DNA of 64,000 bases from Hymenobacter sp. BT188 (GCF_014333585.1 NZ_JACSCW010000002.1:900828-964827), one strand, 5' to 3'; positions 39,545 to 48,280 are shown, counted from the stretch's first letter. Numbers and translations: made by a program. Notes: a model not told the origin generated them from the letters alone.

Positions 39545-40414
39545 TTATAGGCAATGCTCATTGGCCTGCGCTCCTTCGCGCAGAATCCAGTTGCCGGGTC
39601 TGTGGAGCCAGTGCAGCTTTTCATCGGGACCTACGCCGCGCGCAAAGTTGAGCGAGCATACATCAATAGTCTCGGTCTCGACGCGATTCACCGACAAGTG
39701 CTCCACGTATTGAAGTACCAGCTTTTGCTCATCAATGCAGCGCGGATGCAGCGCCATGTTGTGTGAAGGGCTGGGCATGGCCGCCGATGGGTACAGGAGG
39801 CCATCGAAGTGCTCGCCTAAACCAAGCGCTTCCGTGAGGGCAATGGACATGCGGTAGCGGTATTCCTCGCCGGGCCCGATGGGCTGGGTAAAGCAATCTA
39901 GCATAAACTCGGTCAGGTGCTGCTCCGCTTCCGGCAGCTGCTTCAGGGACTTCCGCAGTACCTTTTCACGGTCGGAGTGTGGGTCGTCGGCACACAGATC
40001 GGCATAGCCAAAGCCCGCAATGCGCAAGGGCTCCCGCGCCTGCCAGCGGCTGATGATGATTTGTTCGCCTTTTTTTACACCGGCCTCAAAAAAAGGCGGG
40101 TGCCAAGTGGCACTACAATAAAACATGGGTACGCCCGCCCGGTTGGCGCGCTGATCGTTTTTTACCTGCTCGGCCGGCGCATACGATACATCAGCGAAGC
40201 GGTGCGGAAGCTTTTCGCAGGGTGTACCCCGAAACAGGAGCAGGCCGGCATCGAAATCGAGGCAGCGTAGCGAGTGGCCCGTTAGCAGCTCGCGCATCAG
40301 CGGCACCAAGTCATCAACGGATTGCTCGCGAAGGTCGAGCTTATGAATAGCAGCTATTTTCTCTTTAATTTCCTTCGCAGCCGATTTGTGGGTGTTGGGT
40401 TGTGAGGAACGCAT
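39545..40414 (-). CDS. RES-domain-like protein without an obvious antitoxin partner
   Basis: A 289-residue protein starting at the ATG at 40412-40414 (the frame is open to 40516, but that part translates an inverted repeat). The central block, LFRGTPCEK, then FADVSYAPAEQVKNDQRANRAGVPMFY in two parts, then EAGVKKGEQIIISRW, resembles RES domains: an Arg near the start, an NRAGxPxFY segment and a downstream Glu. Classical RES toxins are NAD-degrading enzymes of about 150-230 aa paired with an Xre-type antitoxin. Here the protein is longer, and the neighbours are a VOC protein and an MBL-fold protein. Identification is moderate; no function is claimed. Confidence 0.55.
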   Translation of the reverse strand: MRSSQPNTHKSAAKEIKEKIAAIHKLDLREQSVDDLVPLMRELLTGHSLRCLDFDAGLLLFRGTPCEKLPHRFADVSYAPAEQVKNDQRANRAGVPMFYCSATWHPPFFEAGVKKGEQIIISRWQAREPLRIAGFGYADLCADDPHSDREKVLRKSLKQLPEAEQHLTEFMLDCFTQPIGPGEEYRYRMSIALTEALGLGEHFDGLLYPSAAMPSPSHNMALHPRCIDEQKLVLQYVEHLSVNRVETETIDVCSLNFARGVGPDEKLHWLHRPGNWILREGAQANEHCL

Positions 40415-40468
40415 GGGTGGGAGAGAGGAATTAGAAATATAGATGAGCTTAAGCGGTATATTACCTAA

Positions 40469-40515
40469 TGAGACCTCACCCCAGCCCTTTTGAAAAGGAG
40501 CAGAGTGAGGTCTCA
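40469..40515. repeat. Imperfect inverted repeat between two minus-strand genes
   Basis: Outer arms TGAGACCTCAC (40469-40479) and GTGAGGTCTCA (40505-40515) are perfect; inside them CCTTTT / AAAAGG also pair. The CCTCACCCC start recalls the repeat at 21275. It lies 31 bp downstream of the MBL-fold gene and may also terminate it. Confidence 0.65.
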
Positions 40516-40546
40516 CGGGGAAAACGAGAGTGGTTTACGGCAAAAA

Positions 40547-41506
40547 CTAGCGTCGGTAACGCTTTTTGCCTTTTTTGTTATTCACCAATACTAAAGCGAC
40601 AGTTGCGGCCAAGCCCAAGCCCAGTGCCCACTTAGAGAACGTAGTGGTCACCGCTGGCGGCACCGACGTTACGCCTGTTTCGTCGGCGGTGGCGGGCTGG
40701 GACACGTAGCGGCCGTGCTTCGGAATAGCTACTTCATCAAAATTATCTACGAGCGCCTGGAGTTGCTGTAGAAGCTGCGTGCCGTGCATCGGAATGCCGT
40801 GGCCGGTAGCAGCAATTTGGGGCTTCAAATCGGCCAGCAAGGCTACTGATTGACGGGCTTGGGGCCAGTTGGGCGTGAAATACGCGGGCGGGCCATGCAC
40901 CTCTTGGCGCTGCTCCCACACTGCCGAGCCCGATTCCTGCTTCACGGTTACGAAGGCGTCGCCGGCAAGTAATACGCGGTCATGCTCGCGGAAAAACGCG
41001 ACGTGGCCCGGCGTATGGCCGGGTGTATGGTACCAGCGCCAGCCCGGCATGTGCGGCACCAAGCCATCGGTGGGCAGGGCCTGCACCCGGCTGCCTAGGT
41101 CGATGGGCTTCTTTGGATAGAGAAAAGACATGGCCGCCATCGCACCGCCGCCTACCGTTGGGTCTGGTGGTGGGTAAGACGAGCGGCCCGTGAGGTAGGG
41201 CAGCTCCAGAGGGTGCGCGTACACGGGCACATCCCACTCATTGGCCAGCGTCAGCAATGCGCCTACGTGGTCGAAGTGGCCGTGGGTGAGGATAATGACG
41301 GCCGGCCGCGCCTCCGAACCGAAGATTTCGGCCGCGTGGCGACGGATAGTACCAGCGGAGCCCGGCAGGCCCGCATCCACTAATACCCAGTCAGAGGTTG
41401 GCGCTTCCGGCTCACGCACATAGTATAGGTTGGTAAATACATTACGCAGACCCCAGATACCCGGCGCAACGGCCTGGAGTTGGGGTGTACTAGCTCGGTT
41501 AGCCAT
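40547..41506 (-). CDS. MBL-fold metallohydrolase with a C-terminal membrane anchor
   Basis: A 319-residue metallo-beta-lactamase-fold protein. The metal motif HGHFDHVG lies at about residues 76-83, with later ligands HTPGHTPGHVAF and the Asp of LLAGDAF. About 260 residues form the catalytic fold; a single hydrophobic helix (about 288-307) and a basic tail (KKGKKRYRR) follow, predicting a tail-anchored protein with the domain in the cytoplasm. Family members hydrolyse thioesters, lactones, nucleic acids or polysulfides; the substrate is open. An anchor on this fold is unusual. Confidence 0.85.
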   Translation of the reverse strand: MANRASTPQLQAVAPGIWGLRNVFTNLYYVREPEAPTSDWVLVDAGLPGSAGTIRRHAAEIFGSEARPAVIILTHGHFDHVGALLTLANEWDVPVYAHPLELPYLTGRSSYPPPDPTVGGGAMAAMSFLYPKKPIDLGSRVQALPTDGLVPHMPGWRWYHTPGHTPGHVAFFREHDRVLLAGDAFVTVKQESGSAVWEQRQEVHGPPAYFTPNWPQARQSVALLADLKPQIAATGHGIPMHGTQLLQQLQALVDNFDEVAIPKHGRYVSQPATADETGVTSVPPAVTTTFSKWALGLGLAATVALVLVNNKKGKKRYRR

Positions 41507-41655
41507 ACAGAAGTGTTTTGGTTAGAGATAGTAAAGTAGGTAGCAAGTGATACGCCGGGGGGCTTTTTCAGGTTGAAGTCAACCAAAAAAAGCCCCCAAT
41601 AAAGCCACGGGCACTATGCTGGCCACCGGCGTATTTACAGAATCAATGAGGTCGC

Positions 41656-43167
41656 TTATTTAGCAGGCAGCGCGGTTTCGCAGCTACAGAGCACTTCCCG
41701 GGTAGGCTTAACCACCCGGTAGTTGGGCTGCGAAACTTCCTTCATATAAATGACATCGAGACGCTGCACGGGGGAATTGCCGGAGTCTTCATTCCACACG
41801 CGCAACAGGTAGTTGCAGTAGTACGGGCGCAGATAAGCGTTGGAAACAAACAGGTAATTCTCGGAGTACTTGCGCCAACGGTCGTTTTTAAACAGCGACA
41901 CCACCGACTTTGGCTTGCGTAGCGTAACTGGGTTTCCTTGCCGGTTCAGGTCGATGTGCTTGCCTTTGGGCGTGGTAGCATCCAGGATATACCAGCCGTC
42001 ATCTTTGAAAACAGCCGGCGCAAACATGCCCCAGTGCTGATCGACGCGAAACAGGTACCCAAACCACCGCAAGGGCTCCGACATGGTAAGCGAAGGCTTG
42101 GCAATCGAATCGAGGTTCCACCAGCATATATAGGCCAGCAGCAAGGTAACCACTGCGTTGCGCAGTCCGTGCAGCATTCGTATGGTCTTGGGGGGCAAAT
42201 TCAGGCTCGATTCCACGTTTACCCGCACCGGACTGCGCCAACTATTTAGGCGGGCTAAATGCAGCTGCAGGCGCTGTGTGCGCGTCCGAACGTGCCGATC
42301 TATCCAATTCATGGCGGGTGTAGGCAGTAGCCCAAGCACGGAAGCCATGTTGATCAGGAAAAATAATCCCACAAACAATGTCAGGCTGATGCCGAGATGA
42401 AACCCGTACATCACCACCACAAACAGCATGCGCCAGGAGGGCACGCCCACCGGAATAAACAGTATAAACGGCAGCAGCAACTCTGTGTAGTAAACCGCGA
42501 AGGTAAGAAAGCGCATTACCTCCGGAAACTGATACAAAATCCGCCCCCCCGGCATTAATACTTGGTCGAGGCTGAGGGCGTAGTAGATGGCGGTGCCTTC
42601 TGTGGTCCATTCGGGGGCATTTTTGAGCAATGCCGTACACCAGTACACCAGCGCCAGCTGCACCACATACGCTACCGTAGCTGCGCTGAAGTACGAGTAC
42701 GAGGCTGGTTTAGGCTCCGTCCGATCCGCATCGGCGGAATACATACGACCCCAAGGCAGAAAAATTCCCCAGAACAGCAGCATCCGCAGCAGATCGTCGC
42801 CGCCCTGCCCGATGATGGGATTTCTGTTTTGCAGCGACACTAGCAGCAGCCACGATACTACGGTCGCTAAGCGGGTTTTGTAGCCCAGCAGCAGCATTAT
42901 GGCAAACCCGGCTGCTATCAGAAACAGCAGGGCCTGTATTTGCCACAAACCGCTGATGTTGTGCAGGCTAACCTGGTAAGCGTTCCAGTTGCGCTCGTAC
43001 AGCACATGCAGCGGCAGAACGCCCATGTTGGCATAATGCGCCTCCAAATCGGTGCTGCGGATGGCAAGGTCGGTCAGAACAACGGCTGCCGTTGCCATGC
43101 GCAGTAAGGCCAACGCGCGCAGATCGAGAACGAAAGGACGGCGCAGAAAATCGAGGACACGGGTCAT
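41656..43167 (-). CDS. HTTM-domain (vitamin K carboxylase-like) membrane protein
   Basis: A 503-residue multi-pass membrane protein from the ATG at 43165-43167. The N-terminal 300 residues have the HTTM pattern: RRPFVLDLRALALLRM, YANMGVLPLHVLYE, and NRNPIIGQGGDDLLRML. HTTM proteins are related to the membrane part of vitamin K-dependent gamma-carboxylase and are often found with DCC-type thiol oxidoreductases. One such gene occurs 2.4 kb away (45528). The C-terminal 170 residues form an extracytoplasmic domain (WGMFAPAVFKDDGWYILDA). Bacterial function is unknown. Confidence 0.82.
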   Translation of the reverse strand: MTRVLDFLRRPFVLDLRALALLRMATAAVVLTDLAIRSTDLEAHYANMGVLPLHVLYERNWNAYQVSLHNISGLWQIQALLFLIAAGFAIMLLLGYKTRLATVVSWLLLVSLQNRNPIIGQGGDDLLRMLLFWGIFLPWGRMYSADADRTEPKPASYSYFSAATVAYVVQLALVYWCTALLKNAPEWTTEGTAIYYALSLDQVLMPGGRILYQFPEVMRFLTFAVYYTELLLPFILFIPVGVPSWRMLFVVVMYGFHLGISLTLFVGLFFLINMASVLGLLPTPAMNWIDRHVRTRTQRLQLHLARLNSWRSPVRVNVESSLNLPPKTIRMLHGLRNAVVTLLLAYICWWNLDSIAKPSLTMSEPLRWFGYLFRVDQHWGMFAPAVFKDDGWYILDATTPKGKHIDLNRQGNPVTLRKPKSVVSLFKNDRWRKYSENYLFVSNAYLRPYYCNYLLRVWNEDSGNSPVQRLDVIYMKEVSQPNYRVVKPTREVLCSCETALPAK

Positions 43168-43289
43168 AGGAGCCGCGCGGGGGGGCAAAATGAAAGATAA
43201 AAAGAAAGCGAAAAGGTACGCCACCTAGTTGGATGGTTAACCTTTTCGCTTTCAAAAAGAGCAACCGACTGTAAGGCCGGAGTCAGAAA

Positions 43290-43952
43290 TTAGTTGGTAG
43301 TGGTACCTGTAGTGGTACCTGTAGTGGTGCTACCGCTGGTAGTGCGCGTAGTACTTCCCGATGTGGTGCCAGTAGTAGTACGGCCCGAAGTAGTACCGGT
43401 AGTAGCGCCAGTAGTAATACGACCTGAAGTGGTACCTGTAGTGGTCCGGCTAGTAGTAGTGCTACCCGATGTGGTACGCGTGTTCACGCGGCCCGAAGTA
43501 GTACCCGTAGTAGAGGTGCGGGTAGATTGAGTAGTCGTGGTACGGCCACTGGTAGTGCCAGCAGTAGTACCGGCAGTTGAGCCAGCAGTGCTGCCAATAG
43601 TTGTACCGGTCGTTGAGCCAGTGGTAGTGGAGCCCGTTGTGGTGCTACCAGCCGTCATTGTGCCCGTGGTAGAGCCGGTGGTCATGGTGCCAGCGGTGCT
43701 GCCCGCTGTCATGGTGCCGGCAGTAGTTCCTCTGGTAGTACCAGTTGTAGTAGAGCCTGCGGTTACGCTTCCGGTAGTGGCACCGGCAGTAGTGCCATAG
43801 GTTGTGCCTGTGGTGGCACTGGTAGTGGAGCCAGCGGTAGTGCTGCCTGTGCTACCGGTAGTAGAGCCTGCGGTTGTTTGAGCGACGGCACCGGTCGAAA
43901 CGAAAACTGCCGCCAAAAGAGCCGCAAATGATACAAAGGATGACTTTTTCAT
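43290..43952 (-). CDS. Secreted Thr/Gly/Ser tandem-repeat protein (repeat gene A)
   Basis: A 220-residue exported protein from the ATG at 43950-43952. After a signal peptide (about 1-24, ending TGAVAQ), nearly the whole mature chain is short degenerate repeats such as TTAGSTTG, TTTGTTSG and TTSGRTT, with Arg appearing in the C-terminal half. The DNA is a minisatellite-like array of GTAGT/GGTAC units in 9- or 12-base steps. There are no cysteines and no folded domain. It may be a surface or matrix protein; two similar genes follow upstream on the same strand. Confidence 0.65.
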   Translation of the reverse strand: MKKSSFVSFAALLAAVFVSTGAVAQTTAGSTTGSTGSTTAGSTTSATTGTTYGTTAGATTGSVTAGSTTTGTTRGTTAGTMTAGSTAGTMTTGSTTGTMTAGSTTTGSTTTGSTTGTTIGSTAGSTAGTTAGTTSGRTTTTQSTRTSTTGTTSGRVNTRTTSGSTTTSRTTTGTTSGRITTGATTGTTSGRTTTGTTSGSTTRTTSGSTTTGTTTGTTTN

Positions 43953-44162
43953 AGCTTTTTGAAAATGAGTGATATGGAAATGAACTGTAGTATAACAGAA
44001 ACCATAAACGGCAACTTGCAGGCTGGTGAGCAACCTACGAGTAGTACTACGGCCATAAATAGACCATAGGAACCAACTGCTTATTACAAAAAGAGGGATA
44101 ATTACTGAGTAGTAATTATCCCTCTCGTCTTAGTTTATATGTTCAACTGAATGAACATAACC

Positions 44163-44576
44163 CTAGCGGGTGGTTGTGCCCGTAGTAGTGGTACCAGTTG
44201 TAGTGCTACCGGAAGTAGAACCGCTAGTGGTGCCCGTAGTGCTACCTGACGTAGAGCCGCTGGTAGTACCCATAGTAGTGCTGCCGCTAGTGCTGCCCGA
44301 CGTGGTACCCATAGTGGTGGTGCCAGTAGTAGTTGAGCCAGATGTAGACCCGCTAGTAGTGCCGTAAGTTGTGCTACCTGTAGTAGTACCACTAGTGCTA
44401 CCCGAGGTTGAGCCGCTAGTGCTACCACCAGTCATTGAATCGCTGGTTGTACCTGTTGTGCTACCGCTGGTGGTAGTTCCATCTGTGCCAGTAGAGGCGC
44501 AAGAGGACATCAGTGATGCTGATACAAACATGCCAGCAAATGCGAGGGTCGATACAAAAATCCGTGACTTTTTCAT
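44163..44576 (-). CDS. Thr/Gly/Ser tandem-repeat lipoprotein (repeat gene B)
   Basis: A 137-residue lipoprotein; the signal ends SLMSSC with lipidated Cys26. The mature part is a run of GSTSGSTTG- and GTTSGSTSG-type repeats with occasional Met or Tyr. The codon-level repeats are regular enough to predict length variation by slippage. It lies 210 bp upstream of repeat gene A on the same strand. Confidence 0.62.
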   Translation of the reverse strand: MKKSRIFVSTLAFAGMFVSASLMSSCASTGTDGTTTSGSTTGTTSDSMTGGSTSGSTSGSTSGTTTGSTTYGTTSGSTSGSTTTGTTTMGTTSGSTSGSTTMGTTSGSTSGSTTGTTSGSTSGSTTTGTTTTGTTTR

Positions 44577-44853
44577 TGGAAGGATTAGTTGGTGAATGGG
44601 TTAAACCAGAGCGGGATAGAATTCAAAGAGCCCCTTCTACGTGCAAACCGAAAGGAATAGTTACTGATAGGTTAATTTATTTTTGCTAATACATCCGAAT
44701 AATAGACAAAAAATCAATGTTTTAATTATAAAAAGGCCCTTGTAGCTATCGATTTGACCGATATTAAGAGCTATAAATAACGATTACATAATAGCGTATT
44801 TAGGCTTGAATGTGATAGATAAAATAAGCACGGGGGGCACTTTTCACTAATGA

Positions 44854-45198
44854 CTAGCGAGTCGTTGAGCCGCTGGTCGTGCCCGTACCAGTACCACCGC
44901 CGGTCGTGCCCGCACCACCAGTCGTTGAGCCAGTTCCGTCGGTAGAGCCACCAGCGGTTGAACCCATACCACCAGCTGTGCTACCAGCCGTAGAACCACT
45001 AGTGGTGGTCGAGCCTTCCATCGTGCCTCCAGCCGAATCAGTAGACATCATATTAGTGTCTGACGATGTGCCTGTGCCGCTTTCTGTGGAAGTGCCGCCT
45101 GCGCCTTCCGTACCACCTTTGTTACTTTCACAAGCGCCTAAGGAAAGGGTTGTAGTTAAAAATAGGGCAGTTAAAATGTTGATTCTTAGCTTTTTCAT
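44854..45198 (-). CDS. Thr/Gly/Ser-rich lipoprotein (repeat gene C)
   Basis: A 114-residue lipoprotein; the signal ends TTLSLGACESN with lipidated Cys near 23. The mature chain is Gly/Thr/Ser-rich with less regular repeats (GSTAGSTAGG, GGTGTGTTSG) and a few acidic residues near the start. It is the third and least repetitive member of the cluster. Function unknown. Confidence 0.6.
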   Translation of the reverse strand: MKKLRINILTALFLTTTLSLGACESNKGGTEGAGGTSTESGTGTSSDTNMMSTDSAGGTMEGSTTTSGSTAGSTAGGMGSTAGGSTDGTGSTTGGAGTTGGGTGTGTTSGSTTR

Positions 45199-45527
45199 AA
45201 TGAAAGAAAGGATGGATGTTGGTTGTGGATCAGAAACAGAAATTAAAATTGTATTCAGCAGCTATACGGGTACAATAGACCGTGAAGCTAAAAAGTAGAC
45301 TTTGAAGAAATACCTGTTTTTTAGGAGACAAACCACAGGTAGGAAATACGTATTGAAAATAGTAGTCCGTATTTATTGCTTGTCAGACAGCTAGTTGCGG
45401 AAATCCTGGTAGCTCCAAAACACAGTAGCTTATCACACTGGGCAGACTGGTTTGCGTGCGCTTCGTATGACTGGTAAAAGATACTTTCCTGCTTAGCTGG
45501 TTATAGCTGCAACTACAGCTACTAATT
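45199..45527. other. Intergenic region with no visible element
   Basis: About 330 bp between repeat gene C (minus) and the DCC gene (plus). I see no ORF, hairpin terminator or full promoter match; TACTTTCC near 45481 is only a weak -7 candidate. Confidence 0.4.
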
Positions 45528-45932
45528 ATGGTGCGTCAGCCCGCCGTTATCTTGTTTGATGGAGTTTGTAACCTCTGCAACGGCTTCGTGCAGTTCGTCA
45601 TTAATCACGACTCTGGGGGGCATTTTCGGTTTACTTCCCTGCAATCAGAGGCAGGACAAAAGCTGTTGGCTCAATACGGCACAACCGTAGCTGCCACTCC
45701 CGAGACGGTAATACTAATTGAGCAGGGCCAACTATTTACCCACTCCACGGCTGTATTGCGGATTCTGCGCGGCTTAGGTGGCGCTTGGCAATTGCTGTAT
45801 GTGGCTACGATTCTGCCGCGCGCGCTGCGCGACGCGCTGTATCGCTTCGTGGCGCGGCACCGCTACCAGTGGTTTGGCCAGCAGGAATCATGTATGCTGC
45901 CCACGCCTGAGCTGGCGCAACGTTTTCTGTAA
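45528..45932 (+). CDS. DCC-family (DUF393) thiol-disulfide oxidoreductase-like protein
   Basis: A 134-residue protein named for its DxLCC-type motif, here ILFDGVCNLCNGFVQFV with the CxxC pair at about residues 14-17. The rest fits the DUF393/YuxK pattern: FRFTSLQSEAGQKLL, ETVILIEQGQLFTHSTAVL and YRFVARHRYQWFG. Members have a thioredoxin-like fold and a proposed disulfide-exchange role. They often neighbour HTTM membrane proteins, as here (41656-43167), though on opposite strands and separated by three repeat genes. Confidence 0.85.
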   Translation: MVRQPAVILFDGVCNLCNGFVQFVINHDSGGHFRFTSLQSEAGQKLLAQYGTTVAATPETVILIEQGQLFTHSTAVLRILRGLGGAWQLLYVATILPRALRDALYRFVARHRYQWFGQQESCMLPTPELAQRFL

Positions 45933-45997
45933 ACTGAGCAGCTTGCAGCTAGCGAGTTTGCTTTTTCCTGTCAGAAGACCTTAGGTTACCACACTGC

Positions 45998-46462
45998 CTA
46001 TATAGAAGACGCCTCCGTGATAGCGGGCAACAGTGCTTTTAGCTGCTTAAGCACTGCGGCATCAGCACCCAGAGAGGCAAAAAACTGGTTTTCAAACTCC
46101 TCTACGGCCCATGCGGCCTGCACAGCCGTCCGCACGCCCGCTGAAGTAAGGCTTATGGCTTTGGCGCGGGTATCGGTGGCATGCTCGGCGCGCAATAGTA
46201 GCCCTTTCGTCTCCAGTGTACGGAGCAACTTGCTGGTCATCATCTTATCGATACGGGCGTGTGCTGCTAAGTCTGTCTGCGTGATGCTGCCCTGCTGCCC
46301 CAGCCAATAGGCGGCCGCCAGCACCACAAACTGTGCATGCGTAAGCCCAAATTGCTCCAGGGCCTTCTTTATTTCCCGCTGCCAATGATTGCTTACCTGC
46401 CAAAGCAAAAAGCCAGGGCTGTCATCCGGGCTTTCAAAGGAAAAAAGCGATTGGGCAACCAT
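45998..46462 (-). CDS. MarR-family transcriptional regulator
   Basis: A 154-residue winged-helix regulator. LTHAQFVVLAAAYWLGQQGSITQTDLA covers helices 2-3, and ARIDKMMTSKLLRTLETKGLLLRAEHATDTRAK (in two blocks) forms the recognition helix and wing. It has no cysteine suited to redox sensing, so ligand sensing is more likely. It is divergent from a quinone reductase gene, and palindromic sites lie in the shared region, so it probably represses that gene and perhaps itself. Confidence 0.87.
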   Translation of the reverse strand: MVAQSLFSFESPDDSPGFLLWQVSNHWQREIKKALEQFGLTHAQFVVLAAAYWLGQQGSITQTDLAAHARIDKMMTSKLLRTLETKGLLLRAEHATDTRAKAISLTSAGVRTAVQAAWAVEEFENQFFASLGADAAVLKQLKALLPAITEASSI

Positions 46463-46827
46463 TGGCTATGGGTAGTGAAAACAAGGTGAACTAGATCTGT
46501 CGCTTCATCATACGGACAGGGGATTAATAGCGCTAAAAAAGCCCCCCAGCAATTTTTTAAAGGCTAGTTTAACTCTCCGCAGAAGTAGTACTTTCGAACT
46601 GTCGTCTCGTTCGAGCCACCAGATTATAGCGCCCAGCCAGTACAGCATGTCTAACTACAGCGCCTTTGCTCGATTGTGGTGTAAGCCACATCAGAGCCAT
46701 TCAGAGCATATTTTGCGGGCAATTTAGGTAGTAACTATATTTATAGTAATCATATTTACTATAACCATGTTTGCATTTTTTGCTTTCTATTCGTATTAAA
46801 TACTATTCCTTCACTTACCACATCTCC
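46463..46827. other. Divergent marR/quinone reductase control region
   Basis: About 365 bp. It contains one isolated GCCCCCCAG word (46541-46549), a TACTTTCG box near 46588 and the dyad operator at 46734-46764. No gene is visible. Confidence 0.5.
46734..46764. promoter_or_regulatory. Overlapping dyad operator, probably for the MarR regulator
   Basis: TTATAGTAA (46741-46749) and TTACTATAA (46756-46764) form a perfect 9-bp palindrome with a 6-bp spacer. The left half also forms a second dyad with ACTATA (46734-46739): ACTATA-TT-TATAGT. Three half-sites in alternating orientation, 64 bp before the reductase ATG, suit two cooperatively bound MarR dimers. Confidence 0.7.
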
Positions 46828-47832
46828 ATGCAAGTTTTACAACTCGATGGTATCAACCAACAGCTTGTTCTTCAGGAAGTACCTACCCCCATGCCCGCCG
46901 CCGGCGAAGTGCTGGTAGAGCTTAGGGCCGCTGCCTTTAACCACCGCGATGTCTGGATTCAGAAGGGTCAATATGGCGGCTTGAAATTCCCGTGCATTCT
47001 GGGCTCTGATGGCGCCGGCGTAGTAGTCGCCGTGGGAGAGGGTGCCGATGAGTCATTGCTGGAGCAAGCCGTAGTTATCAATCCGGGCCATAACTGGGGC
47101 GGCAACCCGAGGGCGCAAGCGAAAAACTTCAAGATTCTGGGCTTGCCAGACCAAGGTACGTTTGCCGAGTTTCTGAGTGTGCCTGTTCAATACGTGCGGG
47201 CCATGCCGGCTCATCTGAGCTTCGAGCAAGCGGCTGCGCTGCCGCTTGGCGGGCTTACGGCTTACCGTGCTGCCTTCACACGGGCGGGTTTGCAGGCAGG
47301 CGAGCGGGTGCTCATCACGGGTATTGGTGGAGGCGTAGCAGTGTTGGCCTTGCAAATGGCGGTAGCCCGCGGCGCGGAGGTATGGGTTACGTCGAGTTCG
47401 GTCGAAAAGCTGGCTCGCGCTCAGGAGCTGGGTGCTAAAGGGGGAGCTAATTATAACGACGAAAACTGGGTAGCCGACCTTACTAAAGAGGCTGGGGGGC
47501 TTTTTGACGTGATTATAGACAGTGCAGCCGGTCCCAGCTTCAACGCCCTGCTCGATGCTGCCACACCTGGTGGTCGTATCGTGTTCTTTGGCGGCACGTT
47601 GGGCGCTATTCCGCAGGTGCCACCAGCAAAGGTTTTCTGGAAGCAGCTCACCATCCTGGGCTCTACAATGGGAACAGAGCAGGATTTTGCCGATATGGTG
47701 AGCCTGATAGAGGAAAAACAGATTGTTCCTGTTGTAGATCAGGTTTTCCCATTCGCCGACGGAGAAGCCGCCATTCGTCGTCTGGCCGACGGCGCCCAGT
47801 TCGGTAAAGTTGTCCTTAAGATTAAGGAGTAA
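46828..47832 (+). CDS. NADPH:quinone reductase-type MDR oxidoreductase
   Basis: Medium-chain dehydrogenase/reductase of 334 aa, starting at the ATG at 46828 (MQVLQLDGINQQ); a longer frame upstream would include the operator region. The GroES-like domain (AAAFNHRDVWIQKGQY, GSDGAGVVVAVG) is followed by a Rossmann domain with GIGGGVAVLALQMAVARGAEV. The structural-zinc cysteines of alcohol dehydrogenases are absent, which fits the quinone reductase/YhdH-like group. Likely role: two-electron reduction of quinones or enones, induced when the MarR repressor binds its ligand. A GGGGGGCTTTTT word is embedded at 47494-47505. Confidence 0.87.
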   Translation: MQVLQLDGINQQLVLQEVPTPMPAAGEVLVELRAAAFNHRDVWIQKGQYGGLKFPCILGSDGAGVVVAVGEGADESLLEQAVVINPGHNWGGNPRAQAKNFKILGLPDQGTFAEFLSVPVQYVRAMPAHLSFEQAAALPLGGLTAYRAAFTRAGLQAGERVLITGIGGGVAVLALQMAVARGAEVWVTSSSVEKLARAQELGAKGGANYNDENWVADLTKEAGGLFDVIIDSAAGPSFNALLDAATPGGRIVFFGGTLGAIPQVPPAKVFWKQLTILGSTMGTEQDFADMVSLIEEKQIVPVVDQVFPFADGEAAIRRLADGAQFGKVVLKIKE

Positions 47833-48005
47833 AGGCAGTATTTTGGGATTTAAACAAGCCTCAAATAGAGTAGATGAAGCGGAGATTCTAGGTAGTATTT
47901 TACGGAAAAATACAAGCCGATAAAAGGCGGATTAGGGAATGAAAACTGCGTCAAGGCTGTTGTATTTTCGACTGCTTTTCTCACGCATATCTTACTTCTC
48001 TAGCT

Positions 48006-48263
48006 ATGAAATCACCCGCTGAATACCTCACTGGTCCGGTTTTTCAACTGACTTATCCCACCGGCGAAGTCGCTGAATCGGTGCCGGTCGTTACCTACGA
48101 CGATGCGTTGCTGGCGCTGGAAGCAGCATTGGCCGACGCGGAAGAGTACAAGTACCTATTGCTGCGCGCCATTCGTCGCAATGCCCCCGAAACAGTTGGT
48201 CCTGAAGCTACTACCATTACCGCTGAAACAGCCGTCGTTCCTATGTATGCCGAAGCTGCTTAG
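48006..48263 (+). CDS. Small hypothetical protein
   Basis: An 85-residue acidic protein with a helical middle (YDDALLALEAALADAEEYKYL) and an Ala/Thr/Val-rich tail. No signal peptide, membrane segment or known motif. It has a TATTTTCG promoter-like box about 40 bp upstream and a strong terminator 18 bp downstream, so it is a single transcription unit. Function unknown. Confidence 0.6.
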   Translation: MKSPAEYLTGPVFQLTYPTGEVAESVPVVTYDDALLALEAALADAEEYKYLLLRAIRRNAPETVGPEATTITAETAVVPMYAEAA

Positions 48264-48280
48264 GCTGATAATAAAGACAG

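Noticed and set aside
43294..43800. Long plus-strand Val/Pro-rich reading frames opposite the repeat proteins
   Set aside because: They are mirror frames of the repeat DNA; only the minus strand gives signal peptides and a sensible composition.
43290..45198. Short direct repeats that could suggest a CRISPR array
   Set aside because: The repeats are degenerate 9-12-base units without unique spacers, run in one open reading frame behind a signal peptide, and no cas genes are near.
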